Assembly: GCA_008933805.1 (NCBI GenBank)
Contig: WBUH01000006.1
Location: forward strand, 1 to 64,000
Length of the DNA: 64,000 bases
Direction of reading: 5' to 3'
From: Bacteroidota bacterium
GTDB lineage: Bacteria > Bacteroidota > Bacteroidia > UBA8524
The first letter of the stretch is position 1; every line of letters begins with the position of its first letter. The notes under the pieces were generated by a model. That model was not told the DNA's origin. It made no database searches and saw nothing but the letters and a program-made list of their open reading frames with translations. The translations under genes were made by a program, and so were the position numbers. Below, piece after piece: positions 1 through 7,182 of this stretch.

Positions 1-1408
1 CGTTTACACAAGGAGTACTGGTGCGAAGGGTCAAAAACAAACGGTTTCTGCCCGGTTGCATACGGATGGTGTCTTTCTTTTTAGTGCTCGAAGCAATGGT
101 AGCATCGGTACTGTCTTTTACCGACCAGGTATGAGTCAAACCGGGGTAGTTGTTTTTAGCAGGGGTGTAATCTATTGCAACTTTACCGCAGGTTAGTTTT
201 GTTGCTTGAATAGTACCTTTAGGGCTCTCACGCACCGTGATACTGAACGAACGGATAGCCTGACCGGGACGGGGGCAAGCGTCGTCTTTAGCGGTGATGG
301 TAAAGGTATAAGGAATGTTACTTACATCGCTCTCGGCAGGAGTCCAGCATACGGAACCGCCCGCACGTTTGGTAGCACCGTTGTTGTTGCTGAAGGTAGC
401 ACGGGGAATACCGCGGTTCCATGAGATACGCACCGTATCATCAGCATCGGCATCGTCGGTAGTTACCGTTACGCACACTTGCTGACCTGAACAGGCTGTT
501 TGGCTTTGTCCGCTGATTTTAGGAACTTTATTATCCGGACAGGGAGTTACGATAATCTGCATATCCCGTCGGGTTACCCCTACAACCGTAGGTGTGCCGT
601 TAATGGTACGCCATTCGGTTACTTCAATTACCATTACGGTAACTTCGTTTTGTTTGGTAGGACGGAAGCTCAAGTCACCGGTAACACTATCCAAACGGAA
701 ACCGGCTGGGAAACCCAAACTTGCATTAGGGAAACCTAGGAAGGTAATAGGTTTTTGAGCACTCCATGAACCGCTGTAGGCAATGGTTGTACCTTCAGCA
801 CTTAGCGGAGTAATCAATTTATACGACAATGAGTCGCCCACATCAATAGTATCAGAAGCACCGTTGTTAAACACAAAATCCTGACCTACGCAAATAATAC
901 CGGCAGGAGAAGATGTGAACTTGGGTGAACTGTTACAAGGAGTAACACATTTGTTGATTTTTGCACTGGTATAAAAGTTTGCACCTGACGCACCGGTGGT
1001 AATCGCACCGTTACGGCAACATTGCTCCCAACCAAGGATAACCTCGCAGCAGTTTAGTGAGTTAAGGTTAATAACGCCTTCCCAAACGTGCTCTTCAATA
1101 CCGTAGGTATAACTACCGCTGCAACGGCTTTGAGTAGGGCAGTTTGAACCGATACCCGTTACATCCGTTACTTTGATTTTGGTAAGGTTGAAAGACGTTG
1201 AACCAGAGCCTGAGGCACATTTTGCAGTTAAAGGAGAACTGCTCAACTGAATACCGTTGCAATCGCGGTAAACTGTAACTGTAACCTTGTATAGGCCATT
1301 ACCCAAGCACTCATAGGTAATATCGCTACCCATTACGTGGGAAGCATCTGCCTCCTTAACAGAAAATAATGCAATGAGTAAAAAAGTTAATAGTAAAAGT
1401 TTTTTCAT
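1..1408 (-). CDS. Large secreted Bacteroidota cell-surface protein, C-terminus outside window
   Basis: The frame is open from an ATG at 1408 to the window edge, so about 469 N-terminal residues are visible and the C-terminus is missing. It starts with a Sec signal peptide (MKKLLLLTFLLIALFS, ending near ADA). Next comes SHVMGSDITYECLGNGLYKV and a YRDCNG motif, an N-terminal block I recognise from large Bacteroidota surface proteins that often end in a gliding-motility-associated or T9SS C-terminal domain. The rest is Thr/Ser/Gly-rich beta-sandwich-like sequence with many cysteines, and includes cadherin- or Ig-like stretches around residues 170-400. A structural role at the cell surface or in adhesion is inferred; no catalytic motif is seen. 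The missing C-terminus would decide whether it is T9SS cargo. Confidence 0.85.
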   Translation of the reverse strand, partial: MKKLLLLTFLLIALFSVKEADASHVMGSDITYECLGNGLYKVTVTVYRDCNGIQLSSSPLTAKCASGSGSTSFNLTKIKVTDVTGIGSNCPTQSRCSGSYTYGIEEHVWEGVINLNSLNCCEVILGWEQCCRNGAITTGASGANFYTSAKINKCVTPCNSSPKFTSSPAGIICVGQDFVFNNGASDTIDVGDSLSYKLITPLSAEGTTIAYSGSWSAQKPITFLGFPNASLGFPAGFRLDSVTGDLSFRPTKQNEVTVMVIEVTEWRTINGTPTVVGVTRRDMQIIVTPCPDNKVPKISGQSQTACSGQQVCVTVTTDDADADDTVRISWNRGIPRATFSNNNGATKRAGGSVCWTPAESDVSNIPYTFTITAKDDACPRPGQAIRSFSITVRESPKGTIQATKLTCGKVAIDYTPAKNNYPGLTHTWSVKDSTDATIASSTKKKDTIRMQPGRNRLFLTLRTSTPCVN

Positions 1409-1535
1409 TCCTAATCAGTTTTTTAGAATAGAGAACAATGTTAATTAATTTGTTGCCTCGATTTCCTTTTTTGTGTTTGAATTATACCAAACCCCGAAAA
1501 TAGAATTTAAAACCCAAAAAAACAACATATTAACA

Positions 1536-2555
1536 TTAATTCCACACCTGAGTCCCCTCAGTGCAATTTTTGCAGATATCTATGTTTTGGCGGCCGCCAA
1601 GAATTTGATTTCTAAACTGATGATACTTTTCACCCCTCCATATCTCACTGAAAGTGTTATACTTAAGATCACCTAAACGGTGTGTTGCATCTTTATCAAA
1701 GCAACAGGGCACTATCAAGCCATCCCAAGTAATCACGCAACTGTGCCATAACTTCCAGCAATGGTTTATTAATTTATTCTTAATAGAAAACCGTGAGCCC
1801 TCTTTTTTATAACGACTGTATTCTTCGTTTTGAGGTATTAAATCATGACCATTTTCGTAGTCATAAATCTGGGCTGTTTTAATACCTAATTCGTCAACGC
1901 CGTATTCTTTTGCCAGTCGTTTCACCTCGGGTATCTCGTGTTCGTTGTGGCTAAACACAATAAACTGCCAGATAATGTGCGGGGTGGGACTGTTCAACTC
2001 TTTTTTGGCTTTGGCAAGATTGCGCGTACCTTCTAAAACTTTGTCCAACTTACCTCCAATACGGTACTTTTTATACGTTTCTTCTGTTACCCCATCAATC
2101 GAAATGATGATGCGATCAAGACCGCTTTCAACTGTTTTGCGGGCGTTTTCTTCGGTTAGATAGTGGGCATTGGTGCTGGTGGCCGTGTAAATGTTTTTAT
2201 CGTGAGCATACTTTACCATGTTTAAAAAATCAGGGTTCAAGTAAGGCTCGCCTTGAAAGTAAAGAATAAGATACGTAAGGTCTTTGCCCAAATCGTCTAA
2301 AATGCCTTTGTACAAATCGCCCTGCAACATTCCCGTAGGGCGACTGAACGAACGCAGTCCGCTGGGGCATTGCGGGCAACGCAAGTTACACGATGTAGTA
2401 GGCTCTACCGATATGCTGATGGGGTTGCCCCAGTGCACGGGGCGCTTAGTAATTTTAGCGACAAAATACGAGGCTACAATTTTAGCAGCGTTCCAAAGTC
2501 TCCGTAGGGTGAGCTTTGATACAAAGTTTAATCCGTCTCTAACGCTGCGATTCAT
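1536..2555 (-). CDS. Radical SAM/SPASM domain protein
   Basis: A 339-residue protein with the radical SAM cluster motif CNLRCPQC (CX3CX2C) near residue 56, which binds the [4Fe-4S] cluster that cleaves S-adenosylmethionine. The TIM-barrel core follows, with FQGEPYLNP and IIISIDGVTEETYKKYR. The C-terminus (about residues 265-339) is SPASM-like: WKLWHSCVITWDGLIVPCC, then CKNCTEG, with cysteines for an auxiliary cluster. Family members modify peptides or small molecules; the substrate cannot be told here. Only 6 nt separate it from the upstream reductase gene on the same strand, so the two are probably co-transcribed and the reductase may supply electrons (inference). No precursor peptide gene is apparent nearby. 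Confidence 0.9.
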   Translation of the reverse strand: MNRSVRDGLNFVSKLTLRRLWNAAKIVASYFVAKITKRPVHWGNPISISVEPTTSCNLRCPQCPSGLRSFSRPTGMLQGDLYKGILDDLGKDLTYLILYFQGEPYLNPDFLNMVKYAHDKNIYTATSTNAHYLTEENARKTVESGLDRIIISIDGVTEETYKKYRIGGKLDKVLEGTRNLAKAKKELNSPTPHIIWQFIVFSHNEHEIPEVKRLAKEYGVDELGIKTAQIYDYENGHDLIPQNEEYSRYKKEGSRFSIKNKLINHCWKLWHSCVITWDGLIVPCCFDKDATHRLGDLKYNTFSEIWRGEKYHQFRNQILGGRQNIDICKNCTEGTQVWN

Positions 2556-2561
2556 TCTTAA

Positions 2562-3281
2562 TTAGTCGTATAGTTCAAAGTTAATCTGCTTGCGGCCATA
2601 GCCCATCTCTTTCAAACTGTTTTTGGCTTCGCGCACCATATTGCTCCAGCCGCAAATGTAAAAGGTTGCGGGCCTAACATCGGCAAATAATTGTTTGTAT
2701 ATAGGGTGCACATACCCTTTAGCCCCTTTCCAGTCTGCACTTTCCTCTCTTGATAATACAGGGTGAAAATGAAAATCTGAATGTTTGGCGGCCAGTTGCT
2801 CAAACTCGCTGCGGTACAAAATATCCTGTTGCGTACGGTTACCAAACACAAGGTGCAGGTTTTTGTGCGGCAGGTTGTTATCGTAAATATATTTCACCAT
2901 GCTGCGCAATGGCGCTACGCCTGTGCCTGTGGCTATAAAGCAAACGTCGGTATCAATCGTTTCGTTCAGCACAAAACGGCCTTGTGCGGGAGAAACCTGC
3001 AAAACACTACCCTCTTTAATATCTTTAAACAAGTACGGTGTGCCTGCGCCATCTTCTTTAAGCACCACGCACAACTCTATCAGGTTACTGCCGTCGGGTG
3101 CCGAAGCAATGGAATAACTGCGCGTGGTAAACTCATGCCTGATGGGCAGGTTAAGCATTACAAATTGCCCGGGGGCATAGGTAAAGGATTCTTCACCCTC
3201 AAACAGCAAAAAATATCTTTTTACAATGGGGGATTCGTTTACGATACGAACTACGCGGGCTGAAAGAAAGTCATCGGCCAT
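2562..3281 (-). CDS. Ferredoxin--NADP+ reductase family flavoprotein
   Basis: A 239-residue oxidoreductase of the ferredoxin-NADP reductase fold. The FAD-binding motif TRSYSIAS lies near residue 49, the NAD(P)-binding motif GTGVAPLRSM near 110, and a CGWSNMVREA motif near 205, with the C-terminal ELYD ending usual for small Fpr-type enzymes. The ATG at 3281 (MADDFLSARVV) is preferred over an upstream TTG because a TATCTTTG box ends 8 nt before it and the family begins there. It would pass electrons between NADPH and a ferredoxin or flavodoxin. It lies 6 nt upstream of the radical SAM gene, so supply of reducing power to that enzyme is a reasonable inference. Confidence 0.88.
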   Translation of the reverse strand: MADDFLSARVVRIVNESPIVKRYFLLFEGEESFTYAPGQFVMLNLPIRHEFTTRSYSIASAPDGSNLIELCVVLKEDGAGTPYLFKDIKEGSVLQVSPAQGRFVLNETIDTDVCFIATGTGVAPLRSMVKYIYDNNLPHKNLHLVFGNRTQQDILYRSEFEQLAAKHSDFHFHPVLSREESADWKGAKGYVHPIYKQLFADVRPATFYICGWSNMVREAKNSLKEMGYGRKQINFELYD

Positions 3282-3289
3282 AGCGGGCA

Positions 3290-3297
3290 CAAAGATA
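3290..3297 (-). promoter_or_regulatory. Candidate -7 box (TATCTTTG) for reductase-radical SAM operon
   Basis: The minus strand carries TATCTTTG, matching the Bacteroidota -7 consensus TAnnTTTG, ending 8 nt before the chosen ATG at 3281. Transcription would start almost at the start codon, giving a nearly leaderless mRNA. No convincing -33 TTG was located. Confidence 0.5.
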
Positions 3298-3399
3298 GCT
3301 ACCCAAGTGTATAAAAACCGTGTATTGCACAAGTACTGTTAATATTGTTCTTAAAACGCATTGTGTAAAGGGCTAAATTTGTAAAAAATTTCTTTATTT

Positions 3400-3924
3400 A
3401 TGAAAACACGCATTTTACTCCCCGCCCTTGTTTTGCTATTAGTTCTATCCTCTTGCTCAAATATGCGTTTTGGTCATGTACCTAAAGTAAAAGCAAAGAA
3501 ACAAGAAACTGTAGCCCAAAAACCGACTAAAAAGCAAAAGGTTGCCCAATTGCCGGCCCTTGACGTTAAGCAAGACGGTTTACAAGCAGTTGAACCTGAT
3601 TACAGCATACAACACCCTGTTGTGGCTTCGCCAATGACTGTTTCTCCTGAAAAAACAACTACGGTGACTACTGAACAAGCCCCCGTAAAGAGCGACAATA
3701 CAACAACCGTACTTTCGCCCAAAATTCAAAAGAAAATAAAGAAGATTGAAAGCCTAACTGCTACCAAAAAAGTAGAAAAAGGCAGCTGGTTGTGGTTTGT
3801 AATTGTGGGTCTTGTGCTGGTACTGCTTGGGGTAATAATACCTTGGGTACTTGGCTGGCTGTTTTATGTAATAGGCGTCATCTGCATCATTTATGGTTTG
3901 CTGATGTTCCTGGGCGTCTTCTAA
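3400..3924 (+). CDS. Lipoprotein with two C-terminal membrane helices
   Basis: A 174-residue protein starting with a type II signal peptide; the lipobox LSSC puts the lipidated cysteine near residue 19. A Lys/Thr/Pro-rich low-complexity linker fills about residues 28-125. Residues about 128-174 hold two adjacent hydrophobic segments (WFVIVGLVLVLLGVIIPW and FYVIGVICIIYGLLMFLGVF). The combination of a lipid anchor and membrane hairpin is unusual. No known enzyme motif is seen and function is unknown. A TAAATTTG box at 3374-3381 is a plausible -7 promoter element. The stop codon lies in the first copy of a 20-bp tandem duplication. Confidence 0.75.
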   Translation: MKTRILLPALVLLLVLSSCSNMRFGHVPKVKAKKQETVAQKPTKKQKVAQLPALDVKQDGLQAVEPDYSIQHPVVASPMTVSPEKTTTVTTEQAPVKSDNTTTVLSPKIQKKIKKIESLTATKKVEKGSWLWFVIVGLVLVLLGVIIPWVLGWLFYVIGVICIIYGLLMFLGVF

Positions 3925-3945
3925 CGTTCCTGGGCGTCTTCTAAC
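3906..3945. repeat. Perfect 20-bp tandem duplication holding both convergent stop codons
   Basis: GTTCCTGGGCGTCTTCTAAC occurs twice in direct tandem (3906-3925 and 3926-3945). The plus-strand lipoprotein gene ends with TAA in the first copy; the minus-strand gene ends with TAG, read from the second copy. In a single copy the two stop codons would overlap on opposite strands, so the duplication has separated two genes that once overlapped at their ends (inference). Confidence 0.9.
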
Positions 3946-4837
3946 GATAGTAATAATACAACGTAACCAATAAAAACTGCTCATCAAAGTAATCGGCGGT
4001 TTCTAACAACCCCTTTTCATTGTACTTAAACATGGTGAGCAGTTTGCTATTGGGCGTGTCTTTACTTTTTTGTGTAAGGTTACCCTTTTCATCGTAAAAG
4101 TACTTTCCCGTCTCTACAATTTTATCGGTAGTATCCTGCTCGTTCCAATATTCGCCAACCTCGGCATCTCGTTGTCCTTTTGCATTGTACACCGTTGTTA
4201 TTAAATACTTGTATTCGCCGCCTGTATAATCAACGCCCACTTGCGCGGTAATCCTTCCGTGTTTATCCCTTTCATATTCCGCAGTGTACAATATCAACTC
4301 ACTTGAGTTTCGGTTCACCACCTTTTGCAACACACCACCCTTAAAATAAATCTCATCCAAAAACGATAACGACTCTGATATTAGCAAGCGTTCTTCGTCG
4401 GCTTTATAAACCACTGTTTTTGCCAAAATATACTCGCTGGTATTGGTTATTGCCGTTATCCTCCCCTTTTTATCGTACTTAATCAGCAGTTTCATCAGCA
4501 CATTGCCTTCGTTTATCTGCGTTTCGGTGTATTCAATCACACGGTCTTTATCGTCGTATTTATACTGCAATTTTTGGCCTGCTGTAAACTCATAATGCTC
4601 AACCAATCTGCCTTTATCATCAAATGTTTTTACGTCTTCAAGGCAATTTGCCGAGTCTCCGGGCTGCAAGGTCACAAGGTCGCAAGTCATTACCACTACC
4701 GTTTTTTGTGGCGAGTTTTTAAGCATTGCCCCTTCACCGTTTCGGTTAGGGTCAAACACTTTAAAATAATTACGCGCTTGGGCTTGGGCGGCAACGGTTA
4801 CTACAAACAGTAACAGGGTGGCAAGAATGTGTTTCAT
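3941..4837 (-). CDS. Secreted protein with YD/RHS-like repeats
   Basis: A 298-residue protein starting at the ATG at 4837 (MKHILATLLLFVVTVAAQAQ), a clear Sec signal peptide; an upstream TTG is less likely. The mature part has repeated strands of the form FDDKGRLVEHYEF, YDDKDRVIEYTET and YDKKGRITAITN, like the YD repeats of RHS/WapA proteins. Bacteroidota often encode such short YD proteins of unknown function. No C-terminal toxin, T9SS domain or catalytic motif is seen. It is convergent with the preceding lipoprotein gene. An outer-surface or periplasmic location is inferred from the signal peptide. Confidence 0.75.
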   Translation of the reverse strand: MKHILATLLLFVVTVAAQAQARNYFKVFDPNRNGEGAMLKNSPQKTVVVMTCDLVTLQPGDSANCLEDVKTFDDKGRLVEHYEFTAGQKLQYKYDDKDRVIEYTETQINEGNVLMKLLIKYDKKGRITAITNTSEYILAKTVVYKADEERLLISESLSFLDEIYFKGGVLQKVVNRNSSELILYTAEYERDKHGRITAQVGVDYTGGEYKYLITTVYNAKGQRDAEVGEYWNEQDTTDKIVETGKYFYDEKGNLTQKSKDTPNSKLLTMFKYNEKGLLETADYFDEQFLLVTLYYYYR

Positions 4838-4897
4838 AAAGTATTGCACCAAATATAAAAAACCTGAATGCCCTAACAAGCAAAAAAGTAAAAGGGC

Positions 4898-4905
4898 TAC
4901 TTTTG
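4898..4905 (+). promoter_or_regulatory. Candidate -7 box (TACTTTTG) for folA
   Basis: TACTTTTG matches TAnnTTTG and ends 4 nt before the folA ATG, so transcription would start at or very near the start codon (leaderless mRNA, inferred). Confidence 0.5.
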
Positions 4906-4909
4906 TTGT

Positions 4910-5410
4910 ATGATTATTAGCCTGATTGCCGCTGCGGGATTGAACAATGAAATTGGCCGAGATAATGACCTACCGTGGAATATGCCCAACGACATGAAGT
5001 TTTTTAAAGAAACTACTACAGGGCACTGGGTGCTGATGGGGCGCAATACGTTTGAATCGTTTGGGAAACGACCGCTTAAAAACAGGACTAATATTGTGGT
5101 AACCCGCCAAAACGGTTATGTGGCCGAAGGTTGCACCGTGGTAGCTACTATTGAAGCTGGTATTGAGCTGGCAAAACAAGCGGGAGAAACCGAGTTGTTT
5201 GTAATTGGAGGCGGTGAGATATACAAACACGCTATACATTTAGCCAACAGGGTGTACCTTACCCGAATTTACCACTCGTTTGATGCTACGGTGCATTTTC
5301 CTGCAATGAATGAAACTGAGTGGAAAGTGGTGCATGAGGATAAGAGAGCGGCTGATGAACGCCACGCCTACGATTATACATTTTATACGTTTGACAGAGT
5401 AACCGTTTAA
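4910..5410 (+). CDS. folA: Dihydrofolate reductase
   Basis: A 166-residue protein of the usual DHFR length. It reduces dihydrofolate to tetrahydrofolate with NADPH in the cytoplasm. Visible family signatures are the N-terminal MIISLIAAAGLNNEIGRDND followed by LPWNMPNDM (substrate-binding Trp and Asp region), GHWVLMGRNTFES (NADPH-binding Gly-Arg), and FVIGGGEIY near residue 103 with the conserved GG pair. No thymidylate synthase gene lies next to it in this window. The start is fixed by the family N-terminus and by the TACTTTTG box just upstream. Confidence 0.97.
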   Translation: MIISLIAAAGLNNEIGRDNDLPWNMPNDMKFFKETTTGHWVLMGRNTFESFGKRPLKNRTNIVVTRQNGYVAEGCTVVATIEAGIELAKQAGETELFVIGGGEIYKHAIHLANRVYLTRIYHSFDATVHFPAMNETEWKVVHEDKRAADERHAYDYTFYTFDRVTV

Positions 5411-5431
5411 TGCGGTTTTAATTGATACCCT

Positions 5432-6301
5432 ATGATGGTTTTTACCCGTTTAACCGCTGTTTTTATTTTGATGTTGGCCGCTTTGGGCGGACAAGCTCAA
5501 ACTTGGCAAACCATAACTACGGATGCCGTCGGCGACGGTGCATCGAACACCACATTGGATGCTACGTTGTTTGAACACGCTTACGATAGTATTGTTGATT
5601 CTGTTTATTTCAGGCTGACGGTGAACGAAATGCCCGAAAATCAACAGCAAAACTTTGGGGTACACGTAATGATACGCATGGCAGGCAAACCTGAGTTTAC
5701 GTTTTGGGGTAATGAAAACAACCTGCGATGGACAAAACTGATAACCGTTAGGGTGAGCGGCACGCCGCCCTCAAACTATGCAGGTACTATAGGCATTTCA
5801 GACATTATAGGCATCAATAACAGCGATTACCAAAACCTAAGCAGTAATAAGATAAACATTACTGTAGACACTACTGCTAAAACCATTACCCTTAGCATGA
5901 AGCGGGTGGAGTTGGTAACTGATGTTGAAATGTGGGCAGGTTCATCCATGAATATGAAAGTGGCTGCGGCTGTGGGTTCAAGCTCATCATGGAACGATGA
6001 TATTTTTGATACCACCAAAACCATCACCTTGCGCAAAGTATTGGTTTCTGTGGCTGAGCAAACGAAAAACGCAGTTAATGTATATCCTAACCCTGCCGCT
6101 ACTGATTTGATTATAGAATTACCCGAAGGCAGGGAAGAAATTACTGCGATAACCCTTATTAATCCTATAGGACAACAAGTAACTATCCCCGTTGTTAGGG
6201 AAGGTAATATCGCCCGACTGAACGTAGCAGGACTACCCGAAGGTGTTTATACCGTTTCGGCTGGCGAAATGGGCTACAAACGAGTAGTAATAGCCCGATA
6301 A
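5432..6301 (+). CDS. T9SS type A sorting-domain secreted protein
   Basis: A 289-residue protein with a signal peptide (MVFTRLTAVFILMLAALGGQ, start at the first or second of two adjacent ATGs). The C-terminal about 75 residues form a type A T9SS sorting domain: NVYPNPAATDLIIELPEG, then LINPIGQQV, LNVAGLPEGVYTVS and a terminal KRVVIAR. Such domains direct export across the outer membrane by the Por machinery and are removed on secretion. The middle (residues about 25-210) is beta-rich and may be a carbohydrate-binding-like or DOMON-like sandwich, but I cannot assign a family. It follows folA by 21 nt, which need not mean shared function. Confidence 0.85.
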   Translation: MMVFTRLTAVFILMLAALGGQAQTWQTITTDAVGDGASNTTLDATLFEHAYDSIVDSVYFRLTVNEMPENQQQNFGVHVMIRMAGKPEFTFWGNENNLRWTKLITVRVSGTPPSNYAGTIGISDIIGINNSDYQNLSSNKINITVDTTAKTITLSMKRVELVTDVEMWAGSSMNMKVAAAVGSSSSWNDDIFDTTKTITLRKVLVSVAEQTKNAVNVYPNPAATDLIIELPEGREEITAITLINPIGQQVTIPVVREGNIARLNVAGLPEGVYTVSAGEMGYKRVVIAR

Positions 6302-6315
6302 TCCTACAATTTTTC

Positions 6316-6723
6316 TTAAAACTGCGACCCCGGCAAACGTATGGGGCTACTATCCAATAACCTTACCCCGTTGTAATAATAGGCCGTTCCTGACGGTCTT
6401 GCCCCTTTTATTGAAGGGGTACTGCCGTCTGTGCTTAAAATCCCCGGTTTCATATTGGCCGTGCGATGAACATCAGCATAGGGCTTATTCTCTCGGTAAT
6501 ACGGGGTTACATGGTTATTGTTTACCTCTTCTTGCGGTAAAGTACAGGTAGGACAAAATGGATTGACCCTTCCTGTATCATACGCGGGTGATTTTGCAAC
6601 CACCGTTGTATCAGGTGAGACGGCTTGTTTTGCAAGGGTATCGGTTTGCAGAGTTTGGGCAATACTGGTGGTATGCACCAACAACACCCATACTGCGATT
6701 GATATGTAATGGGCTGCTTTCAT
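6316..6723 (-). CDS. Small secreted hypothetical protein
   Basis: A 135-residue protein with a Sec signal peptide (MKAAHYISIAVWVLLVHTTS, then IAQ). The mature part is Pro/Thr-rich with a CPTC motif (NPFCPTCTLPQEE), possibly a metal or disulfide site. It ends in RPSGTAYYYNGVRLLDSSPIR followed by LPGSQF, which resembles a carboxypeptidase-regulatory or plug-like YYxNG turn. No family recognised. It converges with the upstream T9SS gene with a 14-nt gap. Confidence 0.6.
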   Translation of the reverse strand: MKAAHYISIAVWVLLVHTTSIAQTLQTDTLAKQAVSPDTTVVAKSPAYDTGRVNPFCPTCTLPQEEVNNNHVTPYYRENKPYADVHRTANMKPGILSTDGSTPSIKGARPSGTAYYYNGVRLLDSSPIRLPGSQF

Positions 6724-6830
6724 ACTATAAAGTTACACCTTATAGTGTTTTGAAAATCAACCCATTGCCAAATTTCGACCAATGTTTGCATACAGGCTAC
6801 TAACCCGTAAATCACTCATACAAATTCTCT

Positions 6831-7182
6831 TACGTCTCCATCGTAATCACAACGCCTTCGCTATGGCTGATGGATTAATTATGGTATTAATAGTAACTCA
6901 ACAATAAACACAGTAAGCCAAACGAATTTTTCATTTTGCCGCAAAGGCACGAAGCCGCTACTATGTTTTGCGACTTCGCGCCTTTGTAGCATTAAATCTT
7001 ACGTTTTACGGTTCCACGGTAATCACAACGCCTTCGCTGTGGCTGATAGATTAATTTTCCGATTAATAGTAACTCAACAATAAACAAAGTAAGCCAAACG
7101 AGTTTTTCATTTTGCCGCAAAGGCACTGAGCCGCTACTATGTTTTGCGTCTTCGTGCCTTTGTAGCATTTACTCTTATGTTT
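6831..7182 (-). repeat. Two decayed tandem copies of the alpha-2-macroglobulin 3' end plus spacer
   Basis: Two units of 176-177 bp lie directly downstream of the 7183-13398 gene. Each repeats that gene's last codons and 3' flank. Read on the minus strand the gene ends SHSEGVIITVAP-stop, the nearer copy SHSEGVVITVEP-stop and the farther copy SHSEGVVITMET-stop. Both copies carry the same flank with GCCGCAAAGGCAC and GTGCCTTTGTAGCATT arms, a hairpin-like element. The stretch 6724-6830 shows nothing else recognisable. Confidence 0.85.

Noticed and set aside
2781-3263. 160-codon plus-strand frame opposite the ferredoxin reductase
   Set aside because: Antisense shadow; no RBS, promoter or family resemblance.
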